Shown: positions 26,310-39,696, counted from the first letter of the stretch. The stretch is 64,000 bases of DNA from Sycobia sp. Sy_11 (GCA_018907035.1 JACCIC010000002.1:8756501-8820500), one strand, 5' to 3'. Translations and numbers: made by a program. Notes: generated by a model not told the origin, from the sequence alone.

Positions 26310-28240
26310 TGAGTTGATGTTTCATTTGATCTTTTCAAAATAATTATACCTACTCAACGAATTGAAAGAAGTAAGGAAAAATTATATGAGGAATAAAAGT
26401 CATATTTGAATATGTATTTCATTTTATTTCAAAGGATGCGTTGTATGGTTAATTATGAACTTTTGAAAACAACATTAAAATATTTAGCATGTGAAGCAAA
26501 AGACTAATTATTAAATGATGAATGGTTAAGCAGTAATTGTTAATTATAAGATATTAGAATGTGAGATGTTTTTAGCAATGAGGTAATGTTACGTAATGTC
26601 AAAAATCCAAGCTCAGCAATCATTTTTAGCTCTCTTACTTCAGTATTACAATTTCTGAAAATTTTTGGAAAAAAGATGAAGAAAAAATGTTTCAAACAAA
26701 GTTAATAATCAAGATAAGTATAAAGTTATTGTTACGTTTGTGTACATGTTATGAAGATAGTTTGACACCAACTGCTTGAGTGAAAACAAAAACTAGCAAA
26801 CACATTCAGAAATGCAGTTTCTAAAATACTAAAATCTAAAGCGATAATTTTTCCCGATGTTATATCTTAATAAGAAGCATATGTTTAATGTTAACGTAAT
26901 GATAAGAATCGCTCTTTATTGTATTTACGTTATTAGTGCCCTCTTCATCTGTTAATGTCGTTTTCAATTATTTGACAGCCAATGGAATTTTCTTAGAAAT
27001 GTGTCTTGTGCAATCAAATGCTTAAATAAATATAAATTAGAAAACTTCATCCCATTGGAATTTATAGTTAAATGTTGTGCGATGTTGTCAACCTTTAAGA
27101 TTTCTCAATAATTCAAAATGGACGTCAAATTTTCTTTAATTGTCACGAAATTTCTATATATTATTTAAAATAACGTCATCTCTCTACTACGTTTTCATAC
27201 TCATGCTGATATTCAGTCAGATACATTTCTGTTACTGTTTACAAATAAAACGTCCACCGTATCTACGAGGGCGCCACTGGATCGTAAGAAAAATGGCAGT
27301 CGTGAGGGTTCAGATAGTACAGAGTATTTACGAACTTTTTTTTTTTAATTGAAAATTAGGTGTTGATACTTAAAATATTTATTTAAATATTTTACGTGAT
27401 TAATTTTTATGTGATTAATTTTTAAAATAATTTTTACTAGATTTACTTCTTTCAATAATTATAAAACGTATATTTTATTTAGAAGCATAACTACCATATC
27501 AATAGTAAAAAACTGTTGTCTTATCGCATTTAATTTGTACTATTTTGGTCCATTGTTTATAATTTCTTACTTATTTCAATCTCATAAAATAAATTAAATC
27601 TTAATTTTTGGTAGTTTACAAGCGAGGAATTGAATGAAAACTTAAATTTTATTAAAATTTCTATAAAAAGTGAAGTTTTCGCCATTTCTCTTTGTAAAAC
27701 CCTTTAGATAATCTGGAGATTTCGATAAACTGAATGATATTTTTGGTCAGAGTGTTAACTCTGTTAGAACATGTTTTATGCTTCACTTTGATGAATTTCG
27801 TTAATTAGCACTTGTTCTTTTACAGAATAATTAAACAAATTCCGAAATTTGAATAATCTACGAAATGCTTTCGCGTATTTCTTATGTCCTCGTTGCTTTT
27901 TAGTTCTCCTGTCAACGACTAGGGTCGCATATTATATCTGATTTGCTAAAGAAGCGCTACTGTTTAATAAACGATCGGCATTGAGCAGTGCTAAATATTA
28001 CAAACTTTGACAAGCTGTATTTTTAAGACTATTTGCTGGATCAATCTGAAATTTTACATAAACTTTCTACATTAATTAAATACTTGATTTTCGGCTTTAA
28101 TTAAATATTCGAACGACAAGACTTGCGTAAAATGCAGGATTTTTCCTATACTATTTATATTTATTTATGGTGAATCTGCGATCGTCCATTTCGATTGTCC
28201 CAGTCCCATAGACGAAGTCTTAAAGCTCTCGATAATTCGA
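26310..28240. other. AT-rich stretch without genes
   Basis: It follows a (GT)n tract. A frame at 27140-27352 has no recognisable features. Nothing else was seen. Confidence 0.5.
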
Positions 28241-29060
28241 TGCTTTTATACGTTCGCGTAATACGCGCATAATCCATCGTCCAGCCTCTCGTCCGTTCGT
28301 GAAAGGACGAAGTGAAATTCCTCCTTTTGCCATCTTTCTATATAAATATACGAAATTTCCCGCAGTCCGGGCACGCGCGCGTTAAAAAGCAAATTGCGCG
28401 CAATTAGATTTTAAAAATCGAGATCCCTACTCCCCCTCCCATTGGCTCATTGCCTTACATTCGTCCTGCCTCGTTAAATTAACATACGGCGAAGCTGGGA
28501 TTAAGGGGGAGAGAGATGCTTCCCTCCCCCCTCCCTCGCGTCTCGTCGCCGGCTAAGAAATTCCGGACTCGAGTCACGGGCCGCGAGTCGGCTCGGATGC
28601 CGATGACGCGGGCCATCTTCCCAGAGACTCGCAAATCTATATATACGAAACGCCGCGGGAAGCGCTTTTCAGAAATCGTCCTCTACCTCCCCTCCCCCTA
28701 TCGGCAAGACTCTGCGTATGCGCCTTGGAAGCGCGCAACTATAATGAGTGACCAATTACGCCCCGGGTTGAAATGCCCTCGAATGCGTCGCGGCGAGGGG
28801 AACATGTTAATCCGCGAGGGCCGAAAGAGCGGCGAGAGCCTGCTAGAGCGTACTCCCCCTCCCCCCCTCGCCGCCGCGGCAAACCGCCCGCCTCGTTTGG
28901 CGAAACAGTTAGCCCCCGGCCGACTGGAATGCGCGAGCGACCTTTAACGATCGCCGAGAGATATATCTGTATCGGCGGACGTCCGCGCGGTGATATAGAT
29001 TCCGTCCTCGAATTCCATATTCCCCCTTCCCCTTCCCTATTAGCGATTTGTTACCGATCG
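28240..29060. other. CpG-dense block
   Basis: Highly GC-rich sequence carries overlapping Arg/Pro-rich frames (28516-28947 and 28773-29096 +) that look compositional. There is no domain or signal peptide. It could be a promoter or first-exon region of an unidentified gene. Confidence 0.35.
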
Positions 29061-29447
29061 AGCCGGAATAAATCGAAATTTCATCTTCTAATATGAAGTA
29101 TTTTATTTACCGTTGTCGGTAGATAGCTGCAATTAGATCGGCTCGCCTTTCCGAGTTGAGATATATTCCGAATTTTTTTTTCAACCCACGACGGGAACCT
29201 GCCACCGAGTCCCCTGCGAACGTGAGCTTTTTCAGGAGTCGCTGCTTTACTACCGAGGGTATCTTACGAATGTAAAAATCTTAAGTTGACAGTATAAATA
29301 CATGTGAGAACAGCCCTATTTCTAATTTCTATTTAAAATAGAAACAGTAAATTTTCAATCGTGGACGTACTTAGTCGGTCGTGGAACGGTTTCTTACGCT
29401 ACTCGCACTTCATGAACATGTTGGAAGTGCGTTTCAACGAGGTTGTG

Positions 29448-30147
29448 CTATTCGAGCTCCAACAGGGTGTTCTTGACGGCTTTCGCAACATGTGGCCGAG
29501 CGTTCGCATGTAAGAAATTGACTTTACGCCTATTGCTCGCGATTGCTGATCTATATTCGATCAATTTCTGTTGCAAATCATTCGGTTGGCGTTTGCATAT
29601 CGCCGCAGTGACGGTTTCATTCGGTTTTAGCAGCTCGTAGTACAGCACACCCAGCTTATTCCAGCAACTGCACAGCAATACATTTTGGCCGTGGATGTTC
29701 CGTTTTGGTATCGATGTAGACGGTTGGCCTGAGTCGAACCATGACTTATTGCACATAGGATTGTCATAGTAGATCTATATGCCTTAGAAAACTCTCCTTT
29801 TTTGCCTGGCAAGCAAAGACAGTGTTATGTTGTATCGATTCATAATGGCACTTTCGGTCAAATCATGGGGCATCTATTTTTCTTCTTTATGAATCTTTCT
29901 CATCGCATGCAAGCGCTTGGCAACTACTCTGTCACTGACTTCTAACGTATTAGCGAGGTCTTTCTGTGTTTGAAGGTCTTGCTGAATTTACGTCCAATAA
30001 TGCTTGCAATTTACTATCTTCAAACTTTTTCGATTGTCCAGAACGTTCTTTGTCAGTAACATCAGTATCTCCACTTCTAAATCGCTGAAACCACTCTTTA
30101 CATGTTGTATGCGTTGGAGTTTGTTCGCCATAGAATTTTTGAAGCAA
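29448..30147 (-). pseudogene. Decayed mariner (DD34D) transposase
   Basis: Two minus-strand fragments belong to one mariner-type transposase. Positions 29950-30147 carry the helix-turn-helix part (EWFQRFRSGD, then VTDKERSGQ and FEDSKLQALLD). Positions 29448-29756 carry the catalytic part (SWFDSGQPSTS, YYELLKPNETVTA, ANARPHVAK). Between them the frame is broken, though stretches such as RLHAMRKIHKEEKWMPHDLTE-like wording can still be read across frames. The second catalytic Asp is lost (LHDNARPH is LHANARPH here) and the C-terminal third after about 29448 is missing. The copy is dead. I could not define its terminal inverted repeats. Confidence 0.85.
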
Positions 30148-30159
30148 TGGTAGTGCCTG

Positions 30160-33000
30160 TTAACTGACTCATCTGACTTTTCGTACTACTTATATCGCCA
30201 TCTAAACGTGAAGGTCAGAAACTAAGTTCGCCTCATAATACTTTCGCGCAACTTATTACAAAAGCTGGGGAACTTGGAGTCATCGTTTGATTATTACGTA
30301 AAATTTATTTAGTTTCTCCAGTAGTCGGTAGACGTAAAAGATAGGCTCGATGAATTTAGTCAAAATCCCCGTTCCATTATGTACCAGTCGATAGTTCTAA
30401 AATTGCACCTAAACGTTCTGCGACGTGCAGTTATTTGAGTTCGCAGGCTCCGTCATTACAGTCATTGGAATTATCTGTGCTTAAATCGCTCGAAACAAAA
30501 AGGTCGTTTTTGTATGTATTAATTTCAAGTTTTTCCTTCATCTTTTCAATTAATCATGCAGCTAATAAAGCGTCTCGTCATTCGAGTCAAGTTATTGGCA
30601 ATGGCTTCGCAGTTGTTACTTTTACAGCTGACCCTTACAAGTGTTTTATACCTGAATTTGTGGTAGACAATCGCAATTGCGCAACTGCCCCATACCCTTT
30701 GAATCTTACGTTACTGAACATCTGTAGCTGTATAAATTGTATAAATTCCACGATTTTTAGCTTAACAACGAGGCACACGACACCGATTCATTTTTGTTAA
30801 ATCACTTATCTATATGGTTTCGAATTGGCATATTCATGCTCGAGAATTCGATCACTTCATTCAAACGCGCTTCGACATAAATTTTGCATTCAAAATTTTG
30901 GATTAAATAGTAAAGAATCCTAAATGATCATAAATACTCATTATAATTTTTAAAAATTCTTTCGTAAGTATTTATATGTAATGGAGTATTTCATTGGAAA
31001 TATCTTTTAATCGTACGTTAAAGTATAGTTTATCTCTACTATATACTATTCCATTAAAATTCACAATACTCTTTCCTTATTGTCATCAAATATTCGATTA
31101 ATTGTTTGTACTGTTAATTGCATAATCACATTATTTATTATTTCGACTATTCGTTTTTTATTAGAATATAATTTTGAAGTTTATTTTTAACACATGAATT
31201 ACATTAATCAACTTTAATATATTATGTATTACAGGCATAAATTCGTTATCATAATTTGTTACGCGATTGCGAGGAAGACTCGATTAATTTTCGAGTCAAT
31301 ATTATTTTTTTAGTATTTATACCCTCCACCTTTCCGAAAAATAAAATAATCGATTCTCGATTCACGCTCTATATATATATTTTTTTTAATTAAATATTGG
31401 CTCATTGGTGATTAGGATGAATAGCGGTAGGTTATTTTTTTCATTTTCGTTAGAAAATCAAAGGGCTTAGGATCTAGGCCAAGCAGAGAAATTTGCAATC
31501 CAGTATGCTTGGCTTTTTTCCTCTCGGATTAAATAGTGATGATCTTGCATTAATAAAGGGACATTAGAAACATTTATCGAGCGACGAAACCATTTTTTTC
31601 AATTTTGCTGATGGAAGAATTTCAATACGGTGCGTCTTTTTTTTGTACATATTGAATATAGAGTTTGTGGTAGAAATTTTTTTAATTCCGTCAAGATTTT
31701 ACGAGGCTTCATTGAATTTCGTAGTATTTTGTTAATATTCGGTCTGGTAGGGTGGACCAATATTTTACTCTTATAAGCATATTTTAATTCATGCTTGTTA
31801 TCAAACAATGATGCGTTCGGTACAAGAGATCGTTATGCTCAATTGGAACAGAATTTCAGCAAAGGTTCGTTCATTTTAGCGCGCGAGTTCTATCAATGAG
31901 ATGTACGTCTAGAAAAAATATCATTCTTTCCCTATTTTTCGTGAATGTTTTTTTTTCTTTGTTCAACATGTGTGAAAAAATATATAGACCATTTAATAGA
32001 GCATAGTTATGCTACTGAACCTTCTATAAATCATTGTGTCGAGCGGAAAGCCCTTTGCCAACAGAATTCCCAAACTTGTGACGGCGATGACCTGGTAGTC
32101 AATCACCGAATTTTGACGTTTTGCTTGCAATTTCTGAAAACGCAAAATGTAAATAATGCGATTCAAGCCACGTGTTTCAAGCCCTCGTGGTTTCAGATAA
32201 TAATCATTGCTTGCCCGCAATGCCCATGAAATTGACTATTCCGCATAGTTCGAACAACTTCCTATTCATCTTTATCAAGCTTTTTATTAGATGTTTTGAT
32301 CGCATAGTTTTAGAACTACGCGTCGGATAGAAATATACAGAAAATTTTCAATAAGTTAATTTAACAATAATGCATTAAAAAATCATTGCTCTTGTTTCAC
32401 GAAAATATTAGAAAAAATTTTCCTTTTTTTTTGTATCAAATAGTGTCAAAAATACCTTTTCTTAGGCTGTCACAGTGGGCTACCCACTCCAAATTGATTA
32501 TAATTAATCATTTTTATAATAAATATCTTTCGTAATATAACAGTTCACTTTTTGATTATTAACGAAGTATCATTATACATATCTTCAGCTTATAAGAAAG
32601 CAATGCAATGATCTAGAAACTTTTTGCTACTACAATCTAACTATAAGAAATATGAAGAACGGTATGTTCCCAAAAACTTTTCTTAATATTATTAGGGAAA
32701 CATATGAAGGTCGGTTTTTTTTCAGCTTGAAACGGCTTTTGTAAAAAATGAGCTCCACTTTTGAACACTGAAGAACTATTATAATATCTCTGGGAATGTA
32801 GTGGATGTGTCGGTTGAAGAGGAAAAATTGGTATCGCCGTAGATAATGTTAAAAAGAATAAACAAAATATCCGTAATAATTGAAATGAGTGACGATTGGA
32901 CTGTTCGGGCTAGATGATCGCTGGCGCTCAAGAAGAATTTCGAATGATCGTAAGCCAGCGGAGATGAACCAAGATTTTTTTTGATTAGCTGCAGTTAAGA
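30160..33000. other. Stretch without identified genes
   Basis: A 121-codon frame at 30435-30800 (+) has no recognised domain. Opposed frames at 31945-32229 (+) and 31993-32220 (-) also show no family. The sequence is AT-rich otherwise. Confidence 0.4.
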
Positions 33001-33139
33001 AAATTTTATGAGAACGCCGCCCGTCCGACGTAGGCCCCAGCAATCCTGATGGCAATGCGGAGACACGCGCATGCCGAGGAACACACGCGCGCGCACACAC
33101 ACACACACATACATACCCACATCCTTTTTCCTCACAATT

Positions 33140-33369
33140 CTTGTGTGCGCGTGCGCCGTTGCCGGTAGTGAGTTGAGACGAGCAGCAGCGCGGCGTTTGG
33201 CGGTGGAGACGATCGACCTAAGGCGATTTCTAAGGGCTGAACCCGTGCCCAAGACTTCGGGGCCGCAGCGCGGAGCCAGGCGGGACAGCCGAACGCGCCT
33301 TCACCTTGGACCACCTCGGATAGACCACATTCGAGGTCTATCGGTGTCCACGCAAGGAGTGACTCGTAT
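33140..33369 (+). other. GC-rich block ending in a consensus splice donor; candidate non-coding first exon
   Basis: About 230 bp of CpG-rich sequence lies in AT-rich surroundings and ends CGTAT followed by GTAAGTG (donor at 33370). It follows an (AC)n tract and contains a TAGTGAGTTGAG string. An ORF through the block (33071-33373) has no recognisable domain and ends at the donor. I read it as a possible 5' UTR exon on the + strand; its next exon cannot be placed. Confidence 0.25.
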
Positions 33370-33685
33370 GTAAGTGTAGGGATGTGTCTATATTGTACAG
33401 CGACCGTGTTTAAGTAAGTGACATTACGGCTCTTTCCTCAAGCACAAGTAGCGGAGATTTATTATACCTTGCGATGGGCGTCGCGTAATAAAATATACAT
33501 TTTTATGCCCACTTTCGTCTTAGTTTATTTAATTCTACCCCCTCTCCCCCACTGAATAGCCAGTTCAATCGCCAATTTAATTGAAGATGAGTTGATCAAA
33601 CATTATTTTTCTTCCGGAATGCTCGTTAGAGTCTCATTTCTAAATCATATTTAAATGCAAAACAGGACATTACCGTCACCAGCTC

Positions 33686-33934
33686 ATGGCGTTTTCGCAA
33701 TTGACACCGATATGTCTTGTAAATCGTTCTATAATTTCTGAAATTATTTTACTAGAATTTTGGCTAATGAAGATAGTCCAATCAATGTCGGGGAACTTAA
33801 TTGCAAACTTAAATTATGATCTTAATGTTGTTATTGTTTTAAGAATATTATCAATTGTATTAATAACCGTAGCAAGTGACGGAAGATCTTTCTTTACGTT
33901 GAAATTTATTTTTGACTTAGCTACGTTTTCTTAG
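33686..33934 (+). pseudogene. hAT-like transposase C-terminal (dimerisation) relic
   Basis: From about 33818 the frame reads DLNVVIVLRILSIV, then ITVASDGRSFFTLKFI, ending at TAG 33932-33934. This resembles the hAT C-terminal dimerisation motif (LRILL..PVTVAS.ERSFSKLKLIK) known from hAT transposases and ZMYM1-like derivatives. The key Glu of the AS-ERSF core is changed (ASDGRSF), and no other hAT domain is seen. It is a short relic. Confidence 0.6.
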
Positions 33935-33939
33935 ACAAG

Positions 33940-35280
33940 AATGTAATATAATGTAATATAAAAATGTAATATAGAAATTGAGATGATTTGTTTCGTTTCA
34001 TTATATTAAAAAAAAAAAAAAAAAACATTAAATGTTGTTTTTTTTATAGTGTTTCGTAGATGTTAATTATTGATATCTTGTAATTGAATTCCAAGTACAT
34101 GACTATTGGTACGCACAATTGCGGTTATCTATTGTATTAGGACATAATAGTATGAAGCGTGTAACAAAAAGACGAGGAGATTATATAGTATTTTAATCAG
34201 ATCGTTTCAATTTATTTACATGGGTTCGAAATTTTTGAAAAGTCGTCTACCACTGGTCGCCTTGTCGATTGAAAGAGCACACTGATTCGTTCTGTAAAAT
34301 ATAGATTATTTCTTAGGTAACGCCCAGTCGCTACTTTGTCATGTTTTAACGGAAAGCTTCAGCTAATGCTTCACTTTATCGTTAGTCAGCTATTGTTCTC
34401 AAGCGTTCGAAATTTAGGAGAACTGCTCGATTTAGGTGACCTTAACTATAGCTTGATAGGATGATATTAGCATCACTATCTTGGATTCAACATTCTGATA
34501 GAACGAATATTTGCACGTTAAGATACGATTTTCAGTCAGAGTAGCCCCTACTCTATCCCAAGGAAATTCAGCGTAAAAAATTTGAAAATGAATGAATGAA
34601 TGCTGCGCATAATGTAGAACATTATCCGAGCAGCCTCGACTTCGACTCGGACGGTAATATGCGCGCTTTTCAAAATGTCCCACTCTCGAACTTTCCTCCT
34701 CGACGTACGATTTTGGCAAGTGTGCTTAAAATTCCCTGAAATGACCGAATAATGTCCAATTACTCGATACTGCATTTTATGCATAACCTCGAATCGAACA
34801 ATGTTCTCATTTATATTTACCAACGTGTCTACACCTGTACTTCTGTTCGTCGTATCCACGCAATACTATTTCTCCCGATTCTATTCGTAACAAATGCTAT
34901 AGCTATTGATAAAGTAGTTGTCTACGTTAAAGTACACGATACCATTGCTACTATTATGCCTGTAATTAGAAACTGACGGTTTTAAAAAAAGTTTCGAGCT
35001 CAATATTATAATACGTCGTATTTGGATATATTACAATGGAGATTGTAAATTAAAATAATACATTATACACTCTCCATTATACTATCTGATTATTTATTAT
35101 TAAGCTCTGTTTTATACAAATCCCTCTTTTACATTTTATTTCAGTATTTTATATAAATTTTCTTATTGTTTCAATAAGTTTCACCAAGTATATAGACAGT
35201 CTTCAATCAATTTTATACAATATTGAATTGAAATTTTCATTTTTCATCTTAAATACACGTTTATTCTTTTTGATATGATT
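33940..35280. other. Spacer upstream of gene A
   Basis: It contains a short ATGTAATATA tandem (33,940-33,975), a poly-A run near 34010 and unassigned minus-strand frames (34548-34859 and 34432-34719). No gene was identified. Confidence 0.4.
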
Positions 35281-35284
35281 TTCA

Positions 35285-35340
35285 ATAGTTATGTAAATAT
35301 GAAACTTATTAATTTTACTCAGCCTTTTATGATATATATA
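35285..35340 (+). promoter_or_regulatory. Gene A promoter: array-wide module plus TATA box
   Basis: The 56-bp segment contains TTATTAATTTTACTCAGCC and ends in GATATATATA. It aligns, nearly without gaps, with segments at the same distance from the ATG in genes B and C. The TATA box starts about 110 bp before the gene A start codon. The ATTAATTTTA core resembles homeodomain-type sites, but the binding factor is not known. Confidence 0.7.
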
Positions 35341-35442
35341 CATTACATTATAGCCTTTGAAACTCTCATTTTGCAGAGCAAATAGTATTACTATAGACAT
35401 TTTTTTTTAATTTAACTTTAATATTTTTTTTTAGTTAAAAAA

Positions 35443-38400
35443 ATGTATTTTAAATTATTTTCCCTTCTTCTTATCATATCTGTTCCCAAATTCACCATTC
35501 ATGGTAAATAATTTTTTAATATTTAATAATTTTAATAATTTTGTATAATTAAGAATTCGTATGAATCAAAGTTTAGAAATTATTTTAAATCAGTTTTTAA
35601 ATGTATGAGGTCTAGAGTAAAATATCTTCATTGCAATTAATATTTTACGTTTATAATTCATTCAAGCTTTTTAATCATTAATTATATTCTTTTCTATTTC
35701 CATGGTTAAGTAATGCGAATATTATTTTAGTTAATTCTATTTAGTATTAGTATTCCTATCCAAGAATCATAGAAAATATCGCAAATTTTCTTCTATCGTT
35801 GAAAAGAAATAGAGAATGATAAATAAATATTTAAACAAAATTTACTATAATATTTAAATAGATGTGTAAGAGACGTTTATTTCTAAAGTGTCTGAAAGGA
35901 ATGTCAAAGAGCAGTCGTTAACTACTGATTATACTTTTTATTTTCTTTATCTCAGTGTCTTTGAATGAAAAAAATACTGGAAGGCCGAAATTCTTTGTAA
36001 ATTCACTTAAATGGAAAATATTTTTGTAATCTATTTTTCGAATGGCAATCTGTCGAATAAATAAAATCTTTTATACTTCATTGAACGCTAAAAATATCAA
36101 TTTATTATACATGAAATATTTATATAATGATGCAATGTCGTTGCAATTTAAACTTTCAGCTTGCTGATAAAAAGAAAAATACTTCTCTCACGATTTCTAC
36201 CCTGTTTATTTTTTATTCCAGCACTGCCGGAAGAAAGTTTAGTGAATGGCGATAAGGCAGAGGAAGGAATGTTCACTTATCAAGTTGCCATTATGGGAAA
36301 AAAGAATTTCACGAACGACCTTAGATTCGTCTGTAGTGGCGCCATCCTGACAGAAACGATTGTATTGACCGCCGCGCAATGCTTCGTCAACGAAGCCGGC
36401 TATCACAGAGAGCTAAGTTTTCTAATTTTGGCAGGTAAAATCAATGTTTACGCGCCTGAAGGTTGGGAAATCGGCATCAAATACATTTACTTGGCCTACG
36501 TTGGTTCGTTTTACTCCAACAACATTGCACTGGCACAGGTGAATCGAAGTTAAATATTAATTATTGCTCGTATTATTTCTAAAGGTCTGCGTATTGGTCC
36601 AGAATTAATGTATCGAGGCAAAAGCGATTACAGAGGTTCATAATAATGGTAGAACATTACAATTTTACAAGGTATCAGCAGGGACAAGAAGAAATATCAG
36701 TTAGGTGTCGTGTCCCTTGTTACTCTTGCGTTAGCCATGCTTTAATCAGCCTAATGCCTTAGTTCTTATTACCGGACCTTTATGCAGGCATTAATAGTCA
36801 ATTGACTAGGATAATAATCACAATGTTCCGATCGTAATAGATAGTTACAATATTTACGATGTAGCCATAATAGCGCATCGTTTCAATATCACTCGAGACG
36901 ATATCGTAATGTTCTTACTCAGAAATTTCGTCATTGATGAGCTCGATTAAATAGTAGTACTCTCTGTACATAATTTTAGCATTGGCAACTTCAAGATAAT
37001 ATCGAATGAGTAAATATTTTCAGCGACATTTCAGCGAGGTTCGAATGAAAAATTTTAAATTAACACAATACAATGCGAACAGAGATTTTGCCAATCTCTG
37101 ATTAGATAAGAGTATACATGTGGTCTCGTCTAGGAAAAGGCTACATTACGCACGAACATAAGTTTTCGAAAAAACAGCTGTTAAAGGTAAACAATCCAAT
37201 TCCTCAGTTTCTCAAAAAAAAGTCCAGCTGTCTTTCTGATATGATTGCTATCATAGTTAATTAATTTAATAAATGCTTGTTTCGGATCACTAAACTAAAA
37301 ACGTACCGACAATATGTGCTTACAAATGTTATCATTATGATCGCGCCGGGCATCTTGTTTGTTATTAAGTTTTTGTAACGTTTTTTTCTTGATTTTTATT
37401 TTGCATTGCAAAATATTGAAAAATGAGTTTTAATGACAAATGCCGATATTTTTCTGAAACCGGTACAAATCAATGACGAGATCGAAGATGATGTAAGTTC
37501 GAATGGCATTGATGAAGACTAATTGCTTCATTCAGAAAATAATGTTAAACAAAGTGCCTTTATTGCGGATTTATTTGCTGACACAGAAAACGAACAGGAA
37601 CTGATAACCGAATTTCTCATACATGCATTGATGTATTGCTGTAATAACAAATGCGAAACAATTATGTCACGAAAACTTTTCTAGAATATGGAAAACCACT
37701 GTTCATTATTAAAAAAAAGAGCGAACTCGATTTATTGATATTAAGTCATATAGAAACCAGAATCACGTGTAACGATGAAATAGAATGTGTTTATTCGAAT
37801 TATAGAGAATGGAACAATATTGGATAGAAAAGAATAAAAAAATTACGAAGCATAAGATCGAGTTTACCTACTAAGGTGTATCTATTTGTCAGTCGTTATG
37901 ATTCTTTATTTAAAATATGGTTCGGCTCTGTTTTCATAATCCGGGTCAGGTATATAATCATATAGTACATTATCAGATTTCCAACACTGCTATAGATGTA
38001 AAAGTAGTCTTCGATTTTGAGAATATCGAGTCGACAGTCGCACATCATCAGATGGGGTACTTTGTTTTCCTATTATGTTGGATGATCACCATTATTTCTG
38101 CCTTCGATTGTTTAAGTTTACTATTCTGTATGTGTTAGTGAGTTTTAGGTATATGGAATCTTTTTGGAAATCTTGTAAATATTTTTGACTTTATTACAAA
38201 AAGTGATCGCTTATCAAGTATACCGATATGATATTAAAATGATCGATATTGTCCGAAGTCGAATAAATTTGTTGCATACTAAAAATAATATAATCAGAAT
38301 TCTAATAAATGAAAGTACAGAATATGAATTAATTAGTGATAAATTCTTTTTCAGCTTACAAAAGAAATAGGAATTTATGCTCATTATCCACACTTGACAA

Positions 38401-39563
38401 ATATTAATTATGCGAACATTGGCGAAACATTTTGGGATCAGGAGGGAATAATAGCCGGGTATGGATATCACTTTATGAATATACACCGAAATCCAAATCC
38501 GCCAGCGTACTTCAATGCGCCATTAGTCGCTTATGGTCAAACAGATTTTTCGCTTAGATACGCGCCTATTTTAATCAAGCAGGACGACAGTTGCGGACAA
38601 GGGCAATTGTATGCTAATTTTCGTAAGCAGCTCTGTGGTTTTACATATCCTCGATACCAAGGCCAAAAAGTAGGATTATGCAAGGTAAATGTTCATATAA
38701 TTGATGTATTTATAAAACATTTGGATCATTTTGAACAAGAGGCAAGGATGTGGGGAATAAGCTTTTAGAATCTCCTAAAAATTTGAGAAATAAGAAAATT
38801 AACAATGGGTGCTGTTTTGTTTTTTATTGTATTTTAATAAAACTTTCCAATTCTGATAGAACATCCATATACAGGTTTTAATCTTTTGAGCTCAATAGTT
38901 CATTTCAGCACAGTATTCACCTCTCGCAATTAATTTAAATACATTTATATTATAATTTCTTCATTACCCTATCCATCATCGTATGCCATAAGATTGTATC
39001 AACTGTCTGTCATTTGATTGTCGCGTCGAGCAGGCGATCTAGGACCAAACCAACGTACACGATATTTATTTCTCAGCGAGTTACTTAAAATTTCTCTTCA
39101 TTCTGAAGTTTCTCCCTTCTTATTGCAATAACGTCCCACAAATTTATTTAATCGCCTAAAGAGAAATCGATGTTATGCGCTGCTTTTGTGAAACTATTTT
39201 ACTATAAAAAATTACTTTTTTCAGTCTAGTAATAGATGGTTGAAATTTTCATAACGATAGATAGCATTGTTCAGATTCGTCTTTATTAGTTAAATTAGAT
39301 CAAGACAATTAATAAATTGAATTGATTAATGAGAATTTTTATAATTTCAGTATGATGCAGGAAGTCCACTTGTTGTCAACAACAAGGTCGTTGGAGTGGC
39401 GAACACGCATCATTTTGACTGCAACGACGTGGAAATCGGTGGCCTGTATACCAGTGTAGCAACGTACTCGGATTTTATAAATGGAATTTTATTTAACGAT
39501 CCTCTCGCTACTACTATTGTTTACCGAAATAGAATACATTTCGCTCCCTTTCACGTTAAGTAA
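35443..39563 (+). CDS. Gene A: secreted non-catalytic chymotrypsin-fold serine protease homologue
   Basis: Four exons joined by GT-AG introns: 35443-35503, 36222-36538, 38355-38684 and 39351-39563 (TAA), giving 306 residues; intron phases are 1, 0, 0. Residues 1-21 form a signal peptide with a likely cut after Ala21. The S1 fold is recognisable: a TYQVAI N-terminal strand, the LTAAQC block (Gln73 at the His57 position), NNIAL (Asn121 at Asp102) and YDAGSPLVV (Ala239 at Ser195, Tyr237 at oxyanion Gly193). All three catalytic residues are therefore replaced. Cysteines 58/74, 206/220 and 235/260 match the three conserved S1 disulfides, so the fold should be intact. There is no clip domain, no propeptide and no Arg/Lys before the LVNG that replaces IVGG, so zymogen activation is not expected. 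Asn49 (NFT) is a likely glycosylation site. The start was chosen because it gives a signal peptide and lies about 110 bp after a TATA box, as in genes B and C. Family knowledge: such homologues serve as cofactors, venom, immune or seminal proteins; which applies here is unknown. Confidence 0.88.
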
Positions 39564-39658
39564 ATTTTATTGTCATACATGAAATGTACATTTGTTAATG
39601 AAGTGTAACATTATCATTAATAGAAAAAAAAGAATTTTAACTGTATAATATTGAATTA

Positions 39659-39696
39659 AATAAACACTGTACAAGTGTATAAATGCATAAAATAAA
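39659..39696 (+). promoter_or_regulatory. Gene A polyadenylation signals
   Basis: AATAAA occurs at 39659-39664, about 96 nt after the stop codon, and again at 39691-39696. Either would give a short 3' UTR. Confidence 0.6.

Noticed and set aside
28516..28947. 143-codon + strand frame in a CpG-dense block
   Set aside because: It is Arg/Pro-rich with overlapping open frames, no domain, no signal peptide and no splice evidence. GC-rich sequence produces such frames by composition.
30435..30800. 121-codon + strand frame as a gene
   Set aside because: It has no recognisable domain, start context or paired splice sites, and lies just beyond a dead mariner.
37400..37690. Acidic coding-like stretch in gene A intron 2 as a transposase start
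   Set aside because: It is broken by stops and matches no transposase motif well enough to name.
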